From: Arthrobacter sp. MYb213
GTDB lineage: Bacteria > Actinomycetota > Actinomycetes > Actinomycetales > Micrococcaceae
NCBI RefSeq assembly: GCF_002979915.1
Contig: NZ_PCQA01000006.1
Location: 62,001-126,000, forward strand
DNA length: 64,000 nt
Reading direction: 5' to 3'
The notes under the pieces were generated by a model that was not told where the DNA came from, searched no databases, and saw nothing but the letters and a program-made list of their open reading frames with translations. The position numbers were made by a program, and so were the translations under genes. Of the stretch, positions 1-8,985 are shown piece after piece (within the stretch, counting starts at the first letter, position 1; each line of letters begins with the position of its first letter).

Positions 1-729
1 TTTGCCTAATGGGACATCCACGACCTCGAGTACTGTTGCTGGCTGTCCGCCAAGCACGACAACACGATCGGAGAGGTAAACAGCCTCATCAATGTCGTGG
101 GTTACGAGCAGTATCGTCATCCCAAGGTCGTCACGGATGCTACGGGTCAAGTCTTCAAGTTCAAACCGTGTTTGTGCATCCACCGAAGCAAAAGGTTCAT
201 CCATGATTAAGATCTGTGGCTTGTAAGCCAACGCGCGGGCGATGGCCACGCGTTGTTGCATACCACCGGAAAGTTGCCACGGGTATTTAGCACCGGCTCG
301 CTCTAAACCGACTTCTTTCAGTGCTGCTTTGATACGGTGAGCGACTTCCTGGCGGCCCAGTTTTAAGTGACGCAAGGGAAATTTGAGATTTCCTTCAACA
401 GTCAGCCATGGCATCAACGAACGGTTATAGTCTTGGAAAACAAGTGCCATTTCCTCTGGCGGTCCTGACATGACCCGACCATTAACTTCAATTGTCCCAG
501 TCGTAATGTCGTGTAGCCCAGCCAGGGACTTCAGCAATGTTGTCTTGCCAACGCCAGACGGACCAACCAGACAAACGATCTCCCCATGCCTAACTTCCAT
601 GTTGAGGTCGGTAAGAATCTCTGGTCCGGATCCATAGCGCTTGCTGACATTTTTCAAACTCAACATTGCTTGCACTGGGCTATCCTCGATTGTGGTTTGG
701 ACATTGACTTTTTCAGTTCCTACGTACAT
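1..729 (-). CDS. ABC transporter ATP-binding protein, SsuB/TauB/NrtD type (3' end outside window)
   Basis: ATPase of an uptake system for a small organic anion or similar solute. The minus-strand reading frame is open to base 1, so the C-terminus is missing. Walker A GPSGVGKTT, signature LSGGMQQRV and Walker B ILIMDEP are all visible, followed by the switch histidine in LVTHD. Two in-frame ATGs exist at 735 and 729. The AAGGGGG stretch touches the first but lies 6 nt before the second, so 729 is preferred. It follows the permease gene by about 11 nt and is the last gene seen of a four-gene operon. The exact substrate cannot be read from the ATPase. Confidence 0.9.
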   Translation of the reverse strand, partial: MYVGTEKVNVQTTIEDSPVQAMLSLKNVSKRYGSGPEILTDLNMEVRHGEIVCLVGPSGVGKTTLLKSLAGLHDITTGTIEVNGRVMSGPPEEMALVFQDYNRSLMPWLTVEGNLKFPLRHLKLGRQEVAHRIKAALKEVGLERAGAKYPWQLSGGMQQRVAIARALAYKPQILIMDEPFASVDAQTRFELEDLTRSIRDDLGMTILLVTHDIDEAVYLSDRVVVLGGQPATVLEVVDVPLGK

Positions 730-740
730 TTTCATCCCCC

Positions 741-1544
741 TTAGGCAGCCAACTGCAGGGCTTTAGATTTGTCGTACCAGCTCAGTACCCGTGCTCTTAG
801 CCGGCCCAGCAAGTAATTCGACAAGAAGCCAATTACTCCTAGAAGTACAATTCCGGCCCACATGTCTACACTCGCAAAGCTCTGTTGCGCGAGGATGGTC
901 ATTGCACCGATGCCCACCGATGAACCAAGCATTTCAGTAGCAATCATGACGACAAACGAAAACTGTAGGCTTGCTTGCAATCCGGTGAAAATTTGGGGCA
1001 ACGCCGATGGCAACAACATCCCAAAGACGCGTTCTGCATTCGTAATGCGAAATACCTTCGCCACCTCATGGAGCTGAGGTTCAACAGCTTTGATTCCATC
1101 CATTGTCGCGATCCACGTTGGCGGGAATGCCGCCAGGATTATCACTAGAAGTCGAACTTCATTACCGAAACCCATCAGGCTGATGAAGACTGGAATGATA
1201 GCGATCGAAGGAACTGCCCGATAAAAGTGAATAAGTGGAGACAATAATTCTTCGAGCACTGGAACGAGCGCGAATACGAGTCCTAGGATCACACCCAGCA
1301 ATACTGCGATAGCAAAACCAATGACGAGATTACTCAGGCTCGGCACAATGTCACTGAGGAACTTATCGAAGAGCCAAAGCTCCCGGAATCTGACCAGAAT
1401 CTCTGACAATGGCGGGAAAAATGGATTGCTACTGGAATTTGACCATGCCCACCAAATGACAAGAATCAATATCGGAACACCGATTTGTAGGGCCATCCCT
1501 GTCCGTTGATGACGCCGGACGAATTTGTCTGAAGACCTAGCCAC
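741..1544 (-). CDS. ABC transporter permease, SsuC/TauC type
   Basis: Integral membrane subunit of the same importer, 267 residues. The N-terminus is basic, with a membrane segment near residues 17-35 and about five more after it. The BPD_transp_1 EAA-like loop is seen around EVAKVFRITNAERVFGMLLP, where the ATPase docks. The length is normal for the SsuC/TauC/NrtB family. It starts 2 nt after the stop of the upstream permease, so the two are co-transcribed and probably form a heterodimer, whereas many family members use one permease gene. Substrate is unknown. Confidence 0.88.
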   Translation of the reverse strand: MARSSDKFVRRHQRTGMALQIGVPILILVIWWAWSNSSSNPFFPPLSEILVRFRELWLFDKFLSDIVPSLSNLVIGFAIAVLLGVILGLVFALVPVLEELLSPLIHFYRAVPSIAIIPVFISLMGFGNEVRLLVIILAAFPPTWIATMDGIKAVEPQLHEVAKVFRITNAERVFGMLLPSALPQIFTGLQASLQFSFVVMIATEMLGSSVGIGAMTILAQQSFASVDMWAGIVLLGVIGFLSNYLLGRLRARVLSWYDKSKALQLAA

Positions 1545-1546
1545 GA

Positions 1547-2323
1547 TTAATGCACCAACTTTCGATAGGACGGGTGCCAGCTGAGTACTTTCGATTCAAT
1601 CCCGCCGCTGAGCAACTGCAAGAGCAATCCGACTGCACCAAGGATCAGGACGAGCCCGTAAAGATCTGCAGTTTCATTAGCGCTTAGTGCTCGCTGGATT
1701 TCCGAACCTAGCCCAGGGCCTCCCCCGAGAAGCCCAGCAACTACGGAAACGATCAGTGAGATCGGTATCGCTGTTCTGATTGCAGTAGCGATAAAGGCCG
1801 AGGCGGAGGGTAAAACTACTCGTCCAAGAATTTCGCCTGTTCCGACACCATAAGAGCGACTTGTTTGAATAGCAACGGGATCCGTTTCTCTTACTCCAGC
1901 AGCAGTCTGATAGAGAATCGGGAGCAGACAACCGTAGAAGACGAGGAATTCCCCCATGCGTTGGGTGGGACCCAGCACTAAGATTGCCAAAGGCATGATC
2001 ACAATTGGCGGAATTGGTTTAAGGAATTCCACGACAAAACTCAGTGCTTTACCTACCAGACCAAACCACCCGACGGCCATGCCCAGAAGCACTCCCACGA
2101 GCAATGCCCACGCAAACCCTTTGGCTGCCATCAACATGGTAATACCTAAAGATTCCCAAAAGGCCAGGTCTTGCACCATTGCGATCATTGCGGAAAATAC
2201 CTGCGCGGGTGCCGGTAACGGTGATTCTCTCATCGGTCCGAGAGCAATTAGGTACCAGGCAAGTACTGCCATGAAGAGGCCCGCAGCACCGAGGGCTACC
2301 TTTCGAGAACTTACGTTGTTCAC
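1547..2323 (-). CDS. ABC transporter permease, SsuC/TauC type (second subunit)
   Basis: Second membrane subunit, 258 residues, with a leading membrane helix at about residues 9-30 and five more. The cytoplasmic loop with QTSRSYGVGTGEILGRVVLP is the EAA-type contact site for the ATPase. It resembles the neighbouring permease in architecture but not closely in sequence, which points to a heterodimeric channel. It lies between the lipoprotein gene (34 nt upstream) and the other permease. Family assignment is firm; the transported compound is not predictable from sequence alone. Confidence 0.88.
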   Translation of the reverse strand: MNNVSSRKVALGAAGLFMAVLAWYLIALGPMRESPLPAPAQVFSAMIAMVQDLAFWESLGITMLMAAKGFAWALLVGVLLGMAVGWFGLVGKALSFVVEFLKPIPPIVIMPLAILVLGPTQRMGEFLVFYGCLLPILYQTAAGVRETDPVAIQTSRSYGVGTGEILGRVVLPSASAFIATAIRTAIPISLIVSVVAGLLGGGPGLGSEIQRALSANETADLYGLVLILGAVGLLLQLLSGGIESKVLSWHPSYRKLVH

Positions 2324-2357
2324 GATTCCAGCTCCTTATCTGAAGAAAATCGACCAG

Positions 2358-3344
2358 TTAAGGAAGTGGGATAGCAGTCGTGTCAGTGACTTCCAAAGGA
2401 GAATCAAGGAAACCAATTTTTACCAGCTTTTCACTAATACGACTGATATCGCTGGTATCCATCACTGTCGGGAAGTATGTAAACTTTCCGCTATCCGTAA
2501 TCACCTTGGCATCGATTCCAGTTAGTTCAGCTGCGGCTGCCACCGCGTCTGCACGATGCTCATTCGCATAGTCGTTGGACTTCACGACTGCACGCTGGAA
2601 CTTAGCAATTGTGTCGCTGTCCTTAGACATTTCGGGGCCAACCATCCAGGTGCTCGTCATCCCGCTGTCATAGAAGGCAACGCCTGGGCTCCAAAGCTTT
2701 TTGGCACCGTTGGATTCTGCTTCAAGAGTAAAAGGCATAGGGAGCGTAATCGCATCGACGCGTCCGGATTTGAGCGATTCAATCTGCGATCCAAAATCTA
2801 AAGCGATCCAGTCGACGTTCTCAGGGTTCCCGCCATCCTTGGCAACCTCATCTGTGACAAAGGCTTCGAAAATGGCCTTGCGTGCGTTGACGCCGACCTT
2901 CTTGCCTTCGAGATCCTTCGGAGAACTTATGCCGCTATCTGGATTCACATAGACACCGTAGGTATCGAACTCGGAATCCGCCTCAACACCTTCCGGATAC
3001 CCGACAACAGGAGCGACGGAAGTTACCTGAATACCCTTTTTCTGAGCGTTGATGCCCGGAATCAAGGGGATTGACCCAAAATCTATCTGGTTACTCTGTA
3101 GCGCCGCAGATGCTGCGGGAGGATTTCCATTGGTGCTGATCTCAAGCTCAAGTCCTTCATCTTTGAAGAAACCTTGTGCGATACCTAGTTCTATGGCTGC
3201 TCCTGAAGTGGTCCCATCAACGCTTACTTTCAGGGTGTCTTTCGAACCATCAGAAGTCGCGGATTCACCGGATGAACAAGATGTTACACCCAACGCAAAA
3301 ATTGCAGCGGTCGCTAGCAGCACACCTATTTTCGTGGATTTCAT
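2358..3344 (-). CDS. ABC transporter substrate-binding lipoprotein, NMT1/SsuA-like
   Basis: Extracellular solute receptor, 328 residues from the chosen ATG. The signal peptide MKSTKIGVLLATAAIFALG ends in a lipobox with the lipidated Cys in VTSCSSG. The body follows the NMT1/SsuA pattern: a TSGAAIELGIAQGFFKDEGL ligand-lobe motif near the N-terminus, then a second lobe. The ATG at 3344 is preceded by GGAGGA about 9 nt upstream; a longer frame reaching 3404 lacks a signal-like start and was rejected. It is the first gene of the operon and faces the divergent MBL hydrolase. Family members bind sulfonates, taurine, aromatic acids or pyrimidine precursors; which applies is unknown. Confidence 0.9.
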   Translation of the reverse strand: MKSTKIGVLLATAAIFALGVTSCSSGESATSDGSKDTLKVSVDGTTSGAAIELGIAQGFFKDEGLELEISTNGNPPAASAALQSNQIDFGSIPLIPGINAQKKGIQVTSVAPVVGYPEGVEADSEFDTYGVYVNPDSGISSPKDLEGKKVGVNARKAIFEAFVTDEVAKDGGNPENVDWIALDFGSQIESLKSGRVDAITLPMPFTLEAESNGAKKLWSPGVAFYDSGMTSTWMVGPEMSKDSDTIAKFQRAVVKSNDYANEHRADAVAAAAELTGIDAKVITDSGKFTYFPTVMDTSDISRISEKLVKIGFLDSPLEVTDTTAIPLP

Positions 3345-3548
3345 AATTTGTTTTTCCTCCAGGAGCAGTTCATCCAAACCAATACTTCTTGTGACGGTCG
3401 CCACGTCTTAGATTTCATAATTGCACGCTGGCCCACGCCTCGGATAACACTAAGTATCGATGCAGTGCATAAGTAAATTATGTTTGCTTCAATGTTCTAA
3501 ATAAGTTGAGATTTTGGTACGAGTAAATTTATAGAAACGAGTCTCAAA

Positions 3549-4589
3549 TTGTCTACGCAAATAATTGAAGAAGGTATGCACGCTATCGCTTTAGGTACCG
3601 CTGGTGGGCCAGTTTGGTGGGGGCGAGACGACATAGATGCTGGAATCAGCACGGCTATCGTCGTCGACGGTAAGGTTTATCTCGTAGATTTCGGATATGG
3701 TGCCGGCCGCCAGCTACGGCGAGCAGGTCACCGGTTCGGAGATGTCGAAGCACTGTTTATTACACATATGCATTCTGATCACACCGTCGATTTGGCTAGC
3801 CTTTTTCTCTTCGCACGAAACGAAATCGGAGACCGGAAAGTCAAAATTCTAGGACCCGGCAACCGGGGAAAATTACCTCCGCTGACACCCCTCGCGAAGG
3901 AAGTTCCGACACCTGTTAATCCGGAATCGCCCGTCCCCGGAATAACTGAAACACTTGACAGGCTTGTGCGTACTTACTCGGCAGATATCAACGACCGAAT
4001 CTTTGATTACGGATCGCCTTCTCCAGCTACCAAGTTCGATATCAAAGATATTGAGCTTCCTGCGGGGCTCCCCTTTGATCCCAACGAAAACGTTGCACCA
4101 GAAATGGAACCGTTCGTGATTTTTCGCGATGAGAGGGTAAGCGTAAGCGCAATTTTGGTTGATCATCACCCAACTGCACCCGCATATGCCTTCCGTTTCG
4201 ACTCACGTTACGGCTCAATCGTCGTTTCGGGAGATACGGGCTACTGCCAAAATTTGATTACGATTTCGCAAGATTGCGACGTGCTCTTTCATGAGGCCAT
4301 CAACCTTGAAGTGGTAGGTCAACAAGCCCTAAATACATACCCGGACCCGGAAGTCCGCGAATCAGTGATGTCTCACCATCGCCGCTCGCACACAACCGCT
4401 CTAGATGCAGGCCGTATTGCAAGCATGGCGAATGTTGGAACCTTAGTCTTACATCACCTGGTACCTGCCAACGCGCCTCTAGAAGGTTGGCACGAAGCCG
4501 CCAAGGAATACGACGGTCGGCTAATTATCGCTCGTGATTTAGACACCATCAGCCTCAAGACCAGCGACGAAGCAATCCCTGCCTCGTAG
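3549..4589 (+). CDS. MBL-fold metallo-hydrolase, function unknown
   Basis: Predicted soluble metal-dependent hydrolase, 346 residues. The metal-binding signature THMHSDHTVD (H73, H75, D77, H78 by this start) is intact, followed by VDHHP, VSGDTGY and LFHEAI, which supply further ligands of the metallo-beta-lactamase fold. An insert of about 70 residues after the signature makes it longer than RNase Z-like relatives. The frame opens with TTG at 3549; an ATG at 3576 is an alternative start just before HAIALGTAGG. It is divergent from the ABC importer operon and followed by a LysR regulator, suggesting it hydrolyses the imported compound. That link is inference. Confidence 0.82.
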   Translation: MSTQIIEEGMHAIALGTAGGPVWWGRDDIDAGISTAIVVDGKVYLVDFGYGAGRQLRRAGHRFGDVEALFITHMHSDHTVDLASLFLFARNEIGDRKVKILGPGNRGKLPPLTPLAKEVPTPVNPESPVPGITETLDRLVRTYSADINDRIFDYGSPSPATKFDIKDIELPAGLPFDPNENVAPEMEPFVIFRDERVSVSAILVDHHPTAPAYAFRFDSRYGSIVVSGDTGYCQNLITISQDCDVLFHEAINLEVVGQQALNTYPDPEVRESVMSHHRRSHTTALDAGRIASMANVGTLVLHHLVPANAPLEGWHEAAKEYDGRLIIARDLDTISLKTSDEAIPAS

Positions 4590-4613
4590 GCGTCTTCCCA
4601 GACGCCTACGAGG
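4582..4613. terminator. Hairpin at the end of the MBL hydrolase gene
   Basis: Perfect 14-bp inverted repeat (4582-4595 with 4600-4613) around the loop tccc, overlapping the hydrolase stop codon. There is no clear U-run, so it may end transcription weakly or stabilise the 3' end. It separates the hydrolase from the LysR gene 46 nt further on. Confidence 0.6.
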
Positions 4614-4658
4614 TAATGCAATCGACTCGCCGCTCAATTATGGACCTAGAATTGCTTC

Positions 4659-5567
4659 ATGATCCGAATGACAATTAGGCAGCTTGAATACTTTCAGGCC
4701 GTTCTCGAAACGGGAAGCGCAACTGCTGCGGCTAAGGTTTGTCATGTCAGTCAGGCCGGACTTTCTGCGGGAATATTGCAGTTAGAAACCGCACTCAACA
4801 TACAACTATTCGTCCGTCAGAAGTCACGAAATCTATCGCTTACTCCGGCTGGCCGAGCATTTAGCCTTACGGTTCAATCAGTACTGCAACAGTTACAAGA
4901 ACTCGAAGACGGGGCTGCTTCTTTCGGCCATGCGGTTAGCGGCGTACTTCGTTTGGGATGTTTCGAAAGCTTGTCCCCTACCTTGTTGCCACGGCTTGCT
5001 GGGCATTTCACGGACAATTTTCCAGATGTCAGCTTAAGATTTTTCGAGGGCTCTCCTCGCGCTATTGAGGATGATCTTCGCTCTGGACGATGCGAAGGGA
5101 TACTGGCCTATAAACAGCACGTATCTGGCGGGTTGGTCTACCATTCGCTGGGGAGCCATCCACTGTATATAGCGCTTCCTCCAGAACATGCTCTCGCTGA
5201 AAAAGACTCCATCAATTTAGATGAGCTCGCGTCTTATCCGCACGTGCTCTTAGATCAAGAGCCAATTTCCACATTGGTTACTAATCTTCTACGGGAGCAC
5301 GGTGCACATTCCGAACCGTTGCTCACGAGCCGTTCCATCGAAACAATCCGTTCCGCGGTAGCGCGAGGCCTTGGATTTACCGTTACAGGGGTTCGTCCGC
5401 CTAATGACTTGAGTTTCGATGGACTCCCCATCGTCTACAAGCCGTTATCAGATGGAGGACAGGTCCGAGAAATTGTGTTGTGCACAATGCCTGGTGTCCC
5501 GTTGTCGCGCCGGCTCACCGAAGCCTTAGAATTTTGCAAAATGCTCGTAAGCCACACTTCGCTTTGA
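4659..5567 (+). CDS. LysR-family transcriptional regulator
   Basis: DNA-binding regulator, 302 residues. The N-terminal winged helix-turn-helix is typical of LysR (TIRQLEYFQAVLETGSATAA then VSQAGLSAGILQLETALNIQLF), with a C-terminal periplasmic-binding-like effector domain from about residue 95. Two ATGs (4659 and 4668) fit; MTIRQLEYF from the second is the more usual LysR beginning. By position it is the likely regulator of the hydrolase and of the divergent importer. The co-inducer is unknown. Confidence 0.88.
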   Translation: MIRMTIRQLEYFQAVLETGSATAAAKVCHVSQAGLSAGILQLETALNIQLFVRQKSRNLSLTPAGRAFSLTVQSVLQQLQELEDGAASFGHAVSGVLRLGCFESLSPTLLPRLAGHFTDNFPDVSLRFFEGSPRAIEDDLRSGRCEGILAYKQHVSGGLVYHSLGSHPLYIALPPEHALAEKDSINLDELASYPHVLLDQEPISTLVTNLLREHGAHSEPLLTSRSIETIRSAVARGLGFTVTGVRPPNDLSFDGLPIVYKPLSDGGQVREIVLCTMPGVPLSRRLTEALEFCKMLVSHTSL

Positions 5568-5592
5568 TCGGAACAAAACACATTTTTTGCCC

Positions 5593-5626
5593 AAAAAGCC
5601 GGCATCGATGACCTGTCGATACCGGC
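5593..5626 (-). terminator. Rho-independent terminator of the ribose operon
   Basis: Stem 5598-5608 with 5616-5626. On the minus strand the one irregular pair is a G-U wobble and the stem is followed by a T-run (5597-5593). On the plus strand the same pair is a C-A mismatch, so the structure is best read as ending minus-strand transcription after rbsD. Confidence 0.78.
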
Positions 5627-5638
5627 TTCGGTTTGGTC

Positions 5639-6022
5639 TTAGAAAGCTACCCCGCAGTGCAGGATCACGTTGGCGAAGGGAGTTGATTCTCCGGTGCGCA
5701 CGATAACCTTCGCGTTGGGCAATTCGGCTTTGAGCTGTTCATGAGTGATGAATTGTGGCTCAAGTCCGTAGGAGGCGCATAGCTCTTGGACTGCTCCGTC
5801 CTTGGCTTCGCTGGCCAATGTGCTGGCCTCGATCACCATATTGCGACTGAGTACATCCAGTACCTGCTCAAAGCTGAGCAGTCCTTGAACCAGCGCTAAA
5901 TCGATGACTGTTGGACCAGCAGGAAGTGGTAAACCGCAATCGGCGATAACCACCGTGTCGGTGTGCCCCAACTTGGCCAATGCGCCAAGTAGTGGGGCGT
6001 TGAGAATTTCGGATTTCAGCAC
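5639..6022 (-). CDS. rbsD: D-ribose pyranase RbsD
   Basis: Interconverts the pyranose and furanose forms of ribose so that the furanose reaches ribokinase; cytoplasmic. The 127 residues match the family length. The N-terminal pattern MLKSEILNAPLLGALAKLGH and TVVIADCGLPLP, with the conserved His and Asp, is diagnostic of RbsD/FucU. It is the last gene of the ribose operon, 36 nt after ribokinase and followed by a good terminator. Confidence 0.95.
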   Translation of the reverse strand: MLKSEILNAPLLGALAKLGHTDTVVIADCGLPLPAGPTVIDLALVQGLLSFEQVLDVLSRNMVIEASTLASEAKDGAVQELCASYGLEPQFITHEQLKAELPNAKVIVRTGESTPFANVILHCGVAF

Positions 6023-6058
6023 GAATGCTTCCTTAGGTCTTGCTTGAAAAGTTCTGTC

Positions 6059-6961
6059 TTAGAGTGCGTCTAGAGAACGCGGGTAGGAAGCCTGAGCACC
6101 ATGTGCCTGCACGGTCAGCGCCGCGAACTTTCCAGCGAAATCTGCTGCTTGTGCCAGAGTGTCACCGTGAGCCAGACGGGCTGCCACCGCACCGGTAAAT
6201 GCGTCGCCAGCACCGGTGGTGTCCATTGCCTTGACCTTCACCGCAGGAAGCTGCTGAATTTCAGCGTCGCGTTCAACCACCAAACAGCCGTTGGCACCCA
6301 AGGTGATCACCAGCGAGGCTAGGCCATGTGCCATGAGCTTCGCAGCAAGTACCGGTTCGGATTCGGTAGACATAGTTTCACTGCCATCGAGCTGTTGCAA
6401 GATGAGCGCCGCTTCGTGTTCGTTGACCACCAGCGGGTTGGCTTTGAGCAGGTAATCGCGGTCCAATTCGATCACCGGTGCCAGATTCAGCACCACCTTA
6501 TCGGTGGCCAGATCCATGGCGGCTTTGATGCCCGAGGAAGGGATTTCACCTTGCAGCACCACAATGCCGTGCAGTGCACCGGCAGCCTTGACTACCTCAG
6601 CGGTGACCGAGGAGTTAGCCCCGGACACCACGGCGATGGAGTTTTCCGCGCCGGAATCCACCTGAATGATGGCTACGCCGGTAGGTTGGCTGGAAGTTGA
6701 GACGCGATCCAGCTTTACCCCTGCTTCTTCAAGCTGGCCTAGCGCGATTTTCGAGTGTGAGTCTTCGCCTACTGCACCGATAAATTCGGTGCTGGCGCCT
6801 GCTAGTTGCGCGGCGAGGGCCTGATTTGCCCCTTTGCCGCCGGGCGAAAGCTGGTAGGAATCGGCCAACACGGTTTCACCCGGGCCAGGCAGGCGGTTCA
6901 TCAACGCGGTGATGTCCACATTGCTCGAACCAACGATAGTGACTTGGATGTTGTCCGTCAT
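6059..6961 (-). CDS. rbsK: Ribokinase RbsK
   Basis: Phosphorylates ribose at O5 with ATP, giving ribose 5-phosphate. PfkB-family signatures are present: the N-terminal GGKGANQALAAQLAG sugar-binding segment and the C-terminal DTTGAGDAFTGAVAA with catalytic Asp. At 300 residues the length is normal. It sits between rbsB and rbsD in the operon, 66 nt after rbsB, and should act directly after the RbsABC importer and RbsD. Confidence 0.95.
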   Translation of the reverse strand: MTDNIQVTIVGSSNVDITALMNRLPGPGETVLADSYQLSPGGKGANQALAAQLAGASTEFIGAVGEDSHSKIALGQLEEAGVKLDRVSTSSQPTGVAIIQVDSGAENSIAVVSGANSSVTAEVVKAAGALHGIVVLQGEIPSSGIKAAMDLATDKVVLNLAPVIELDRDYLLKANPLVVNEHEAALILQQLDGSETMSTESEPVLAAKLMAHGLASLVITLGANGCLVVERDAEIQQLPAVKVKAMDTTGAGDAFTGAVAARLAHGDTLAQAADFAGKFAALTVQAHGAQASYPRSLDAL

Positions 6962-7027
6962 GATTATTCCTTAGCTTGGTATAGCTCAGTTGAGCTCTCG
7001 CCCGGCGAAATGAGGTACTGCGGGTAC

Positions 7028-7966
7028 TTACTTGGTGACGTAGTCAGCGACGTTGTCGGTGTTGACGGTGTCAACGGCAACCTGAACTACTTCTTCAACT
7101 GCTTCATCCTTCATAGCCTTAGCCAAGATCTGCACCGACTGCTTGCCTAGCTCGGCTGGGTTCTGCGCGATGGTGGCGACCAAGGTGCCAGCCTCGACTG
7201 CCTTGAAGCCATCTTCGGTACCGTCGAAGCCTACAACCTTGACGTCCTTGCCTGCCTTGGCACCCAGAGCCTGGATAGCGCCCAGAGCCATTTCGTCATT
7301 CATCGCCAGCACGCCGGTGGCGTCTGGGTTGGACTGCATCAGGTTGGTCACAACGTCCAGTGCCTCGGCACGGTCAAAGTTAGCGGTCTGGCTGGAGACC
7401 GCCGTGATGTCGCCGAATTCTTTCAGACCCTTGGTGAAGCCTTCGCCACGCTCGTTAGTTGCCGAAGCGCCAGGTACACCTTCAAGGATGATGATCTTGC
7501 CCTTGCCACCCAGTGATTCTGCCAGTGCCTTGGCTGCCTGCTCGCCACCAGCAACGTTGTCCGAAGCGACGAAAGAAGCGACCTTGGTGGCGCCTACGGA
7601 GCGGTCAACTGCGACAATTGGCAGGTCTGCCGAAACGATCGGAGCCAGGCCGGCTTCGGCGGTTTCGGTATCTACGGCGTTGATGATGATACCTTCGGTG
7701 CCATCGGTGGCGGCGGTTGCCAGCTGGTTAGCCTGGCTGGCCGAGTCGTTCTGCGCGTCAACAACGGAAAGGTCGATGCCCAGTTCGGTGGCTTCTGCCT
7801 GTGCGCCATCGCGCAGGTCAACGAAGAATGGGTTGTTCAAAGTGGACACTGCCAAAGTGGCCTTGCCACCCTCGGCGGCTGCCTCGCCACGGCCACAGGC
7901 GCTGGCGCCCAAGACCAGTGCTAGACCAAGGGTCAGTGCGGTGCTCTTACGTACGATGTTTTTCAT
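7028..7966 (-). CDS. rbsB: Ribose ABC transporter substrate-binding lipoprotein RbsB
   Basis: Extracellular ribose receptor, 312 residues. The signal peptide has a basic start MKNIVRKS and a lipobox ending in ASAC, so it is lipid-anchored as expected in a Gram-positive cell. The body begins LAVSTLNNPFFVDLRDGA, the usual opening of the periplasmic-binding-protein/LacI sugar-binding domain, and later has DGTEDGFKAVEAGTLVATIAQNP. It follows rbsC by about 50 nt in the operon. Confidence 0.94.
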   Translation of the reverse strand: MKNIVRKSTALTLGLALVLGASACGRGEAAAEGGKATLAVSTLNNPFFVDLRDGAQAEATELGIDLSVVDAQNDSASQANQLATAATDGTEGIIINAVDTETAEAGLAPIVSADLPIVAVDRSVGATKVASFVASDNVAGGEQAAKALAESLGGKGKIIILEGVPGASATNERGEGFTKGLKEFGDITAVSSQTANFDRAEALDVVTNLMQSNPDATGVLAMNDEMALGAIQALGAKAGKDVKVVGFDGTEDGFKAVEAGTLVATIAQNPAELGKQSVQILAKAMKDEAVEEVVQVAVDTVNTDNVADYVTK

Positions 7967-8016
7967 TGGGTTCTCCCTTGAACTAAATGGTGTCAGAAAC
8001 GGTGGTACAAAAACTT

Positions 8017-8985
8017 TTAGTGGCGCACGTTCTTGCGACGCAGTACGTCAAAGCCCACGGCGATCGCGATAACCAAGCCGATCACTACCTGCTGCCAGAA
8101 GGCGCTGACCGAGAGCAGGTTCAGGCCGTTGCGGATGACCGCGAGGACCAGAGCACCGATGAGCGTTCCGGAAATACGACCCACGCCACCGGACAGCGAA
8201 GCGCCGCCGATAACAACCGCCGCGATGGCGTCCAGCTCATAACCGCTGGCCAAGGTTGGCTGTGCCGAGTCCAGACGACCTGCAAGGATCATGCCCGATA
8301 GTGCGGCGAAGATACCGGAAATGACAAACACGGTCACCAGGACGCGCTTGACCGGAATGCCCGACAGACGTGCGGCCTCGGTGTTGCCACCTACGGCGAA
8401 GGCGTTCTTACCGATGATGGTGCGGTTCAACACGAACGCTGCAATCAAACCGGAGACAATCAAGATCAAGATGGGCACCGGCATGAAGCCTAGGTCCCCG
8501 CCCAGCCAAGAGACCGAATCGCCGGTGGCGATAGGACGCCCGTCGGAGATGACCAAGGTCAGCCCGCGCACAATGGTGAGCATCGCCAGCGAGGCGATGA
8601 AGGTCGGCAGTTTGCCGTAGGCGCTCATGGCACCGGTGACCCAACCGCACAACCCGCCGATGGCCAAGCCAACAACGATCGATAGTCCGTCAGGCAACCC
8701 CGCGGTGGTTACCCAGTACGAGGAGGTCATCGCAGAGATCGCTGCGATAGAACCGACCGAAAGGTCGATACCGGCGGCGACGATCACGAAGGTCATGCCG
8801 AAGGCCATCACCGCGATGGTGGAGACCTGGATGCCGATATTCATCAGGTTTGGCCCGGTCAAAAAGCGCGGGGTCGCGATGAACATGGCAAGGCAAAGAA
8901 CAACCAGGCCGACTAGGGCACCGTTGTTTGCAAGGAATGCCTTGAAGTCAAAGCCCTTCTTGGGTGTGGTGGCTACGCTGCTCAT
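8017..8985 (-). CDS. rbsC: Ribose ABC transporter permease RbsC
   Basis: Membrane channel of the ribose importer, 322 residues, with about eight hydrophobic segments. It carries the BPD_transp_2 family hallmarks: FVIVAAGIDLSVGSIAA and, later, AVVIGGASLSGGVGRISGT. The start overlaps the last base of the rbsA stop codon (TAATG), indicating translational coupling. Pairs with RbsA and RbsB. Confidence 0.94.
   Translation of the reverse strand: MSSVATTPKKGFDFKAFLANNGALVGLVVLCLAMFIATPRFLTGPNLMNIGIQVSTIAVMAFGMTFVIVAAGIDLSVGSIAAISAMTSSYWVTTAGLPDGLSIVVGLAIGGLCGWVTGAMSAYGKLPTFIASLAMLTIVRGLTLVISDGRPIATGDSVSWLGGDLGFMPVPILILIVSGLIAAFVLNRTIIGKNAFAVGGNTEAARLSGIPVKRVLVTVFVISGIFAALSGMILAGRLDSAQPTLASGYELDAIAAVVIGGASLSGGVGRISGTLIGALVLAVIRNGLNLLSVSAFWQQVVIGLVIAIAVGFDVLRRKNVRH

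Noticed and set aside
3345-3548. TPP-type riboswitch before the NMT1/THI5-like binding protein
   Set aside because: The conserved CTGAGA and ACC-type elements of the TPP riboswitch are not present in the leader.
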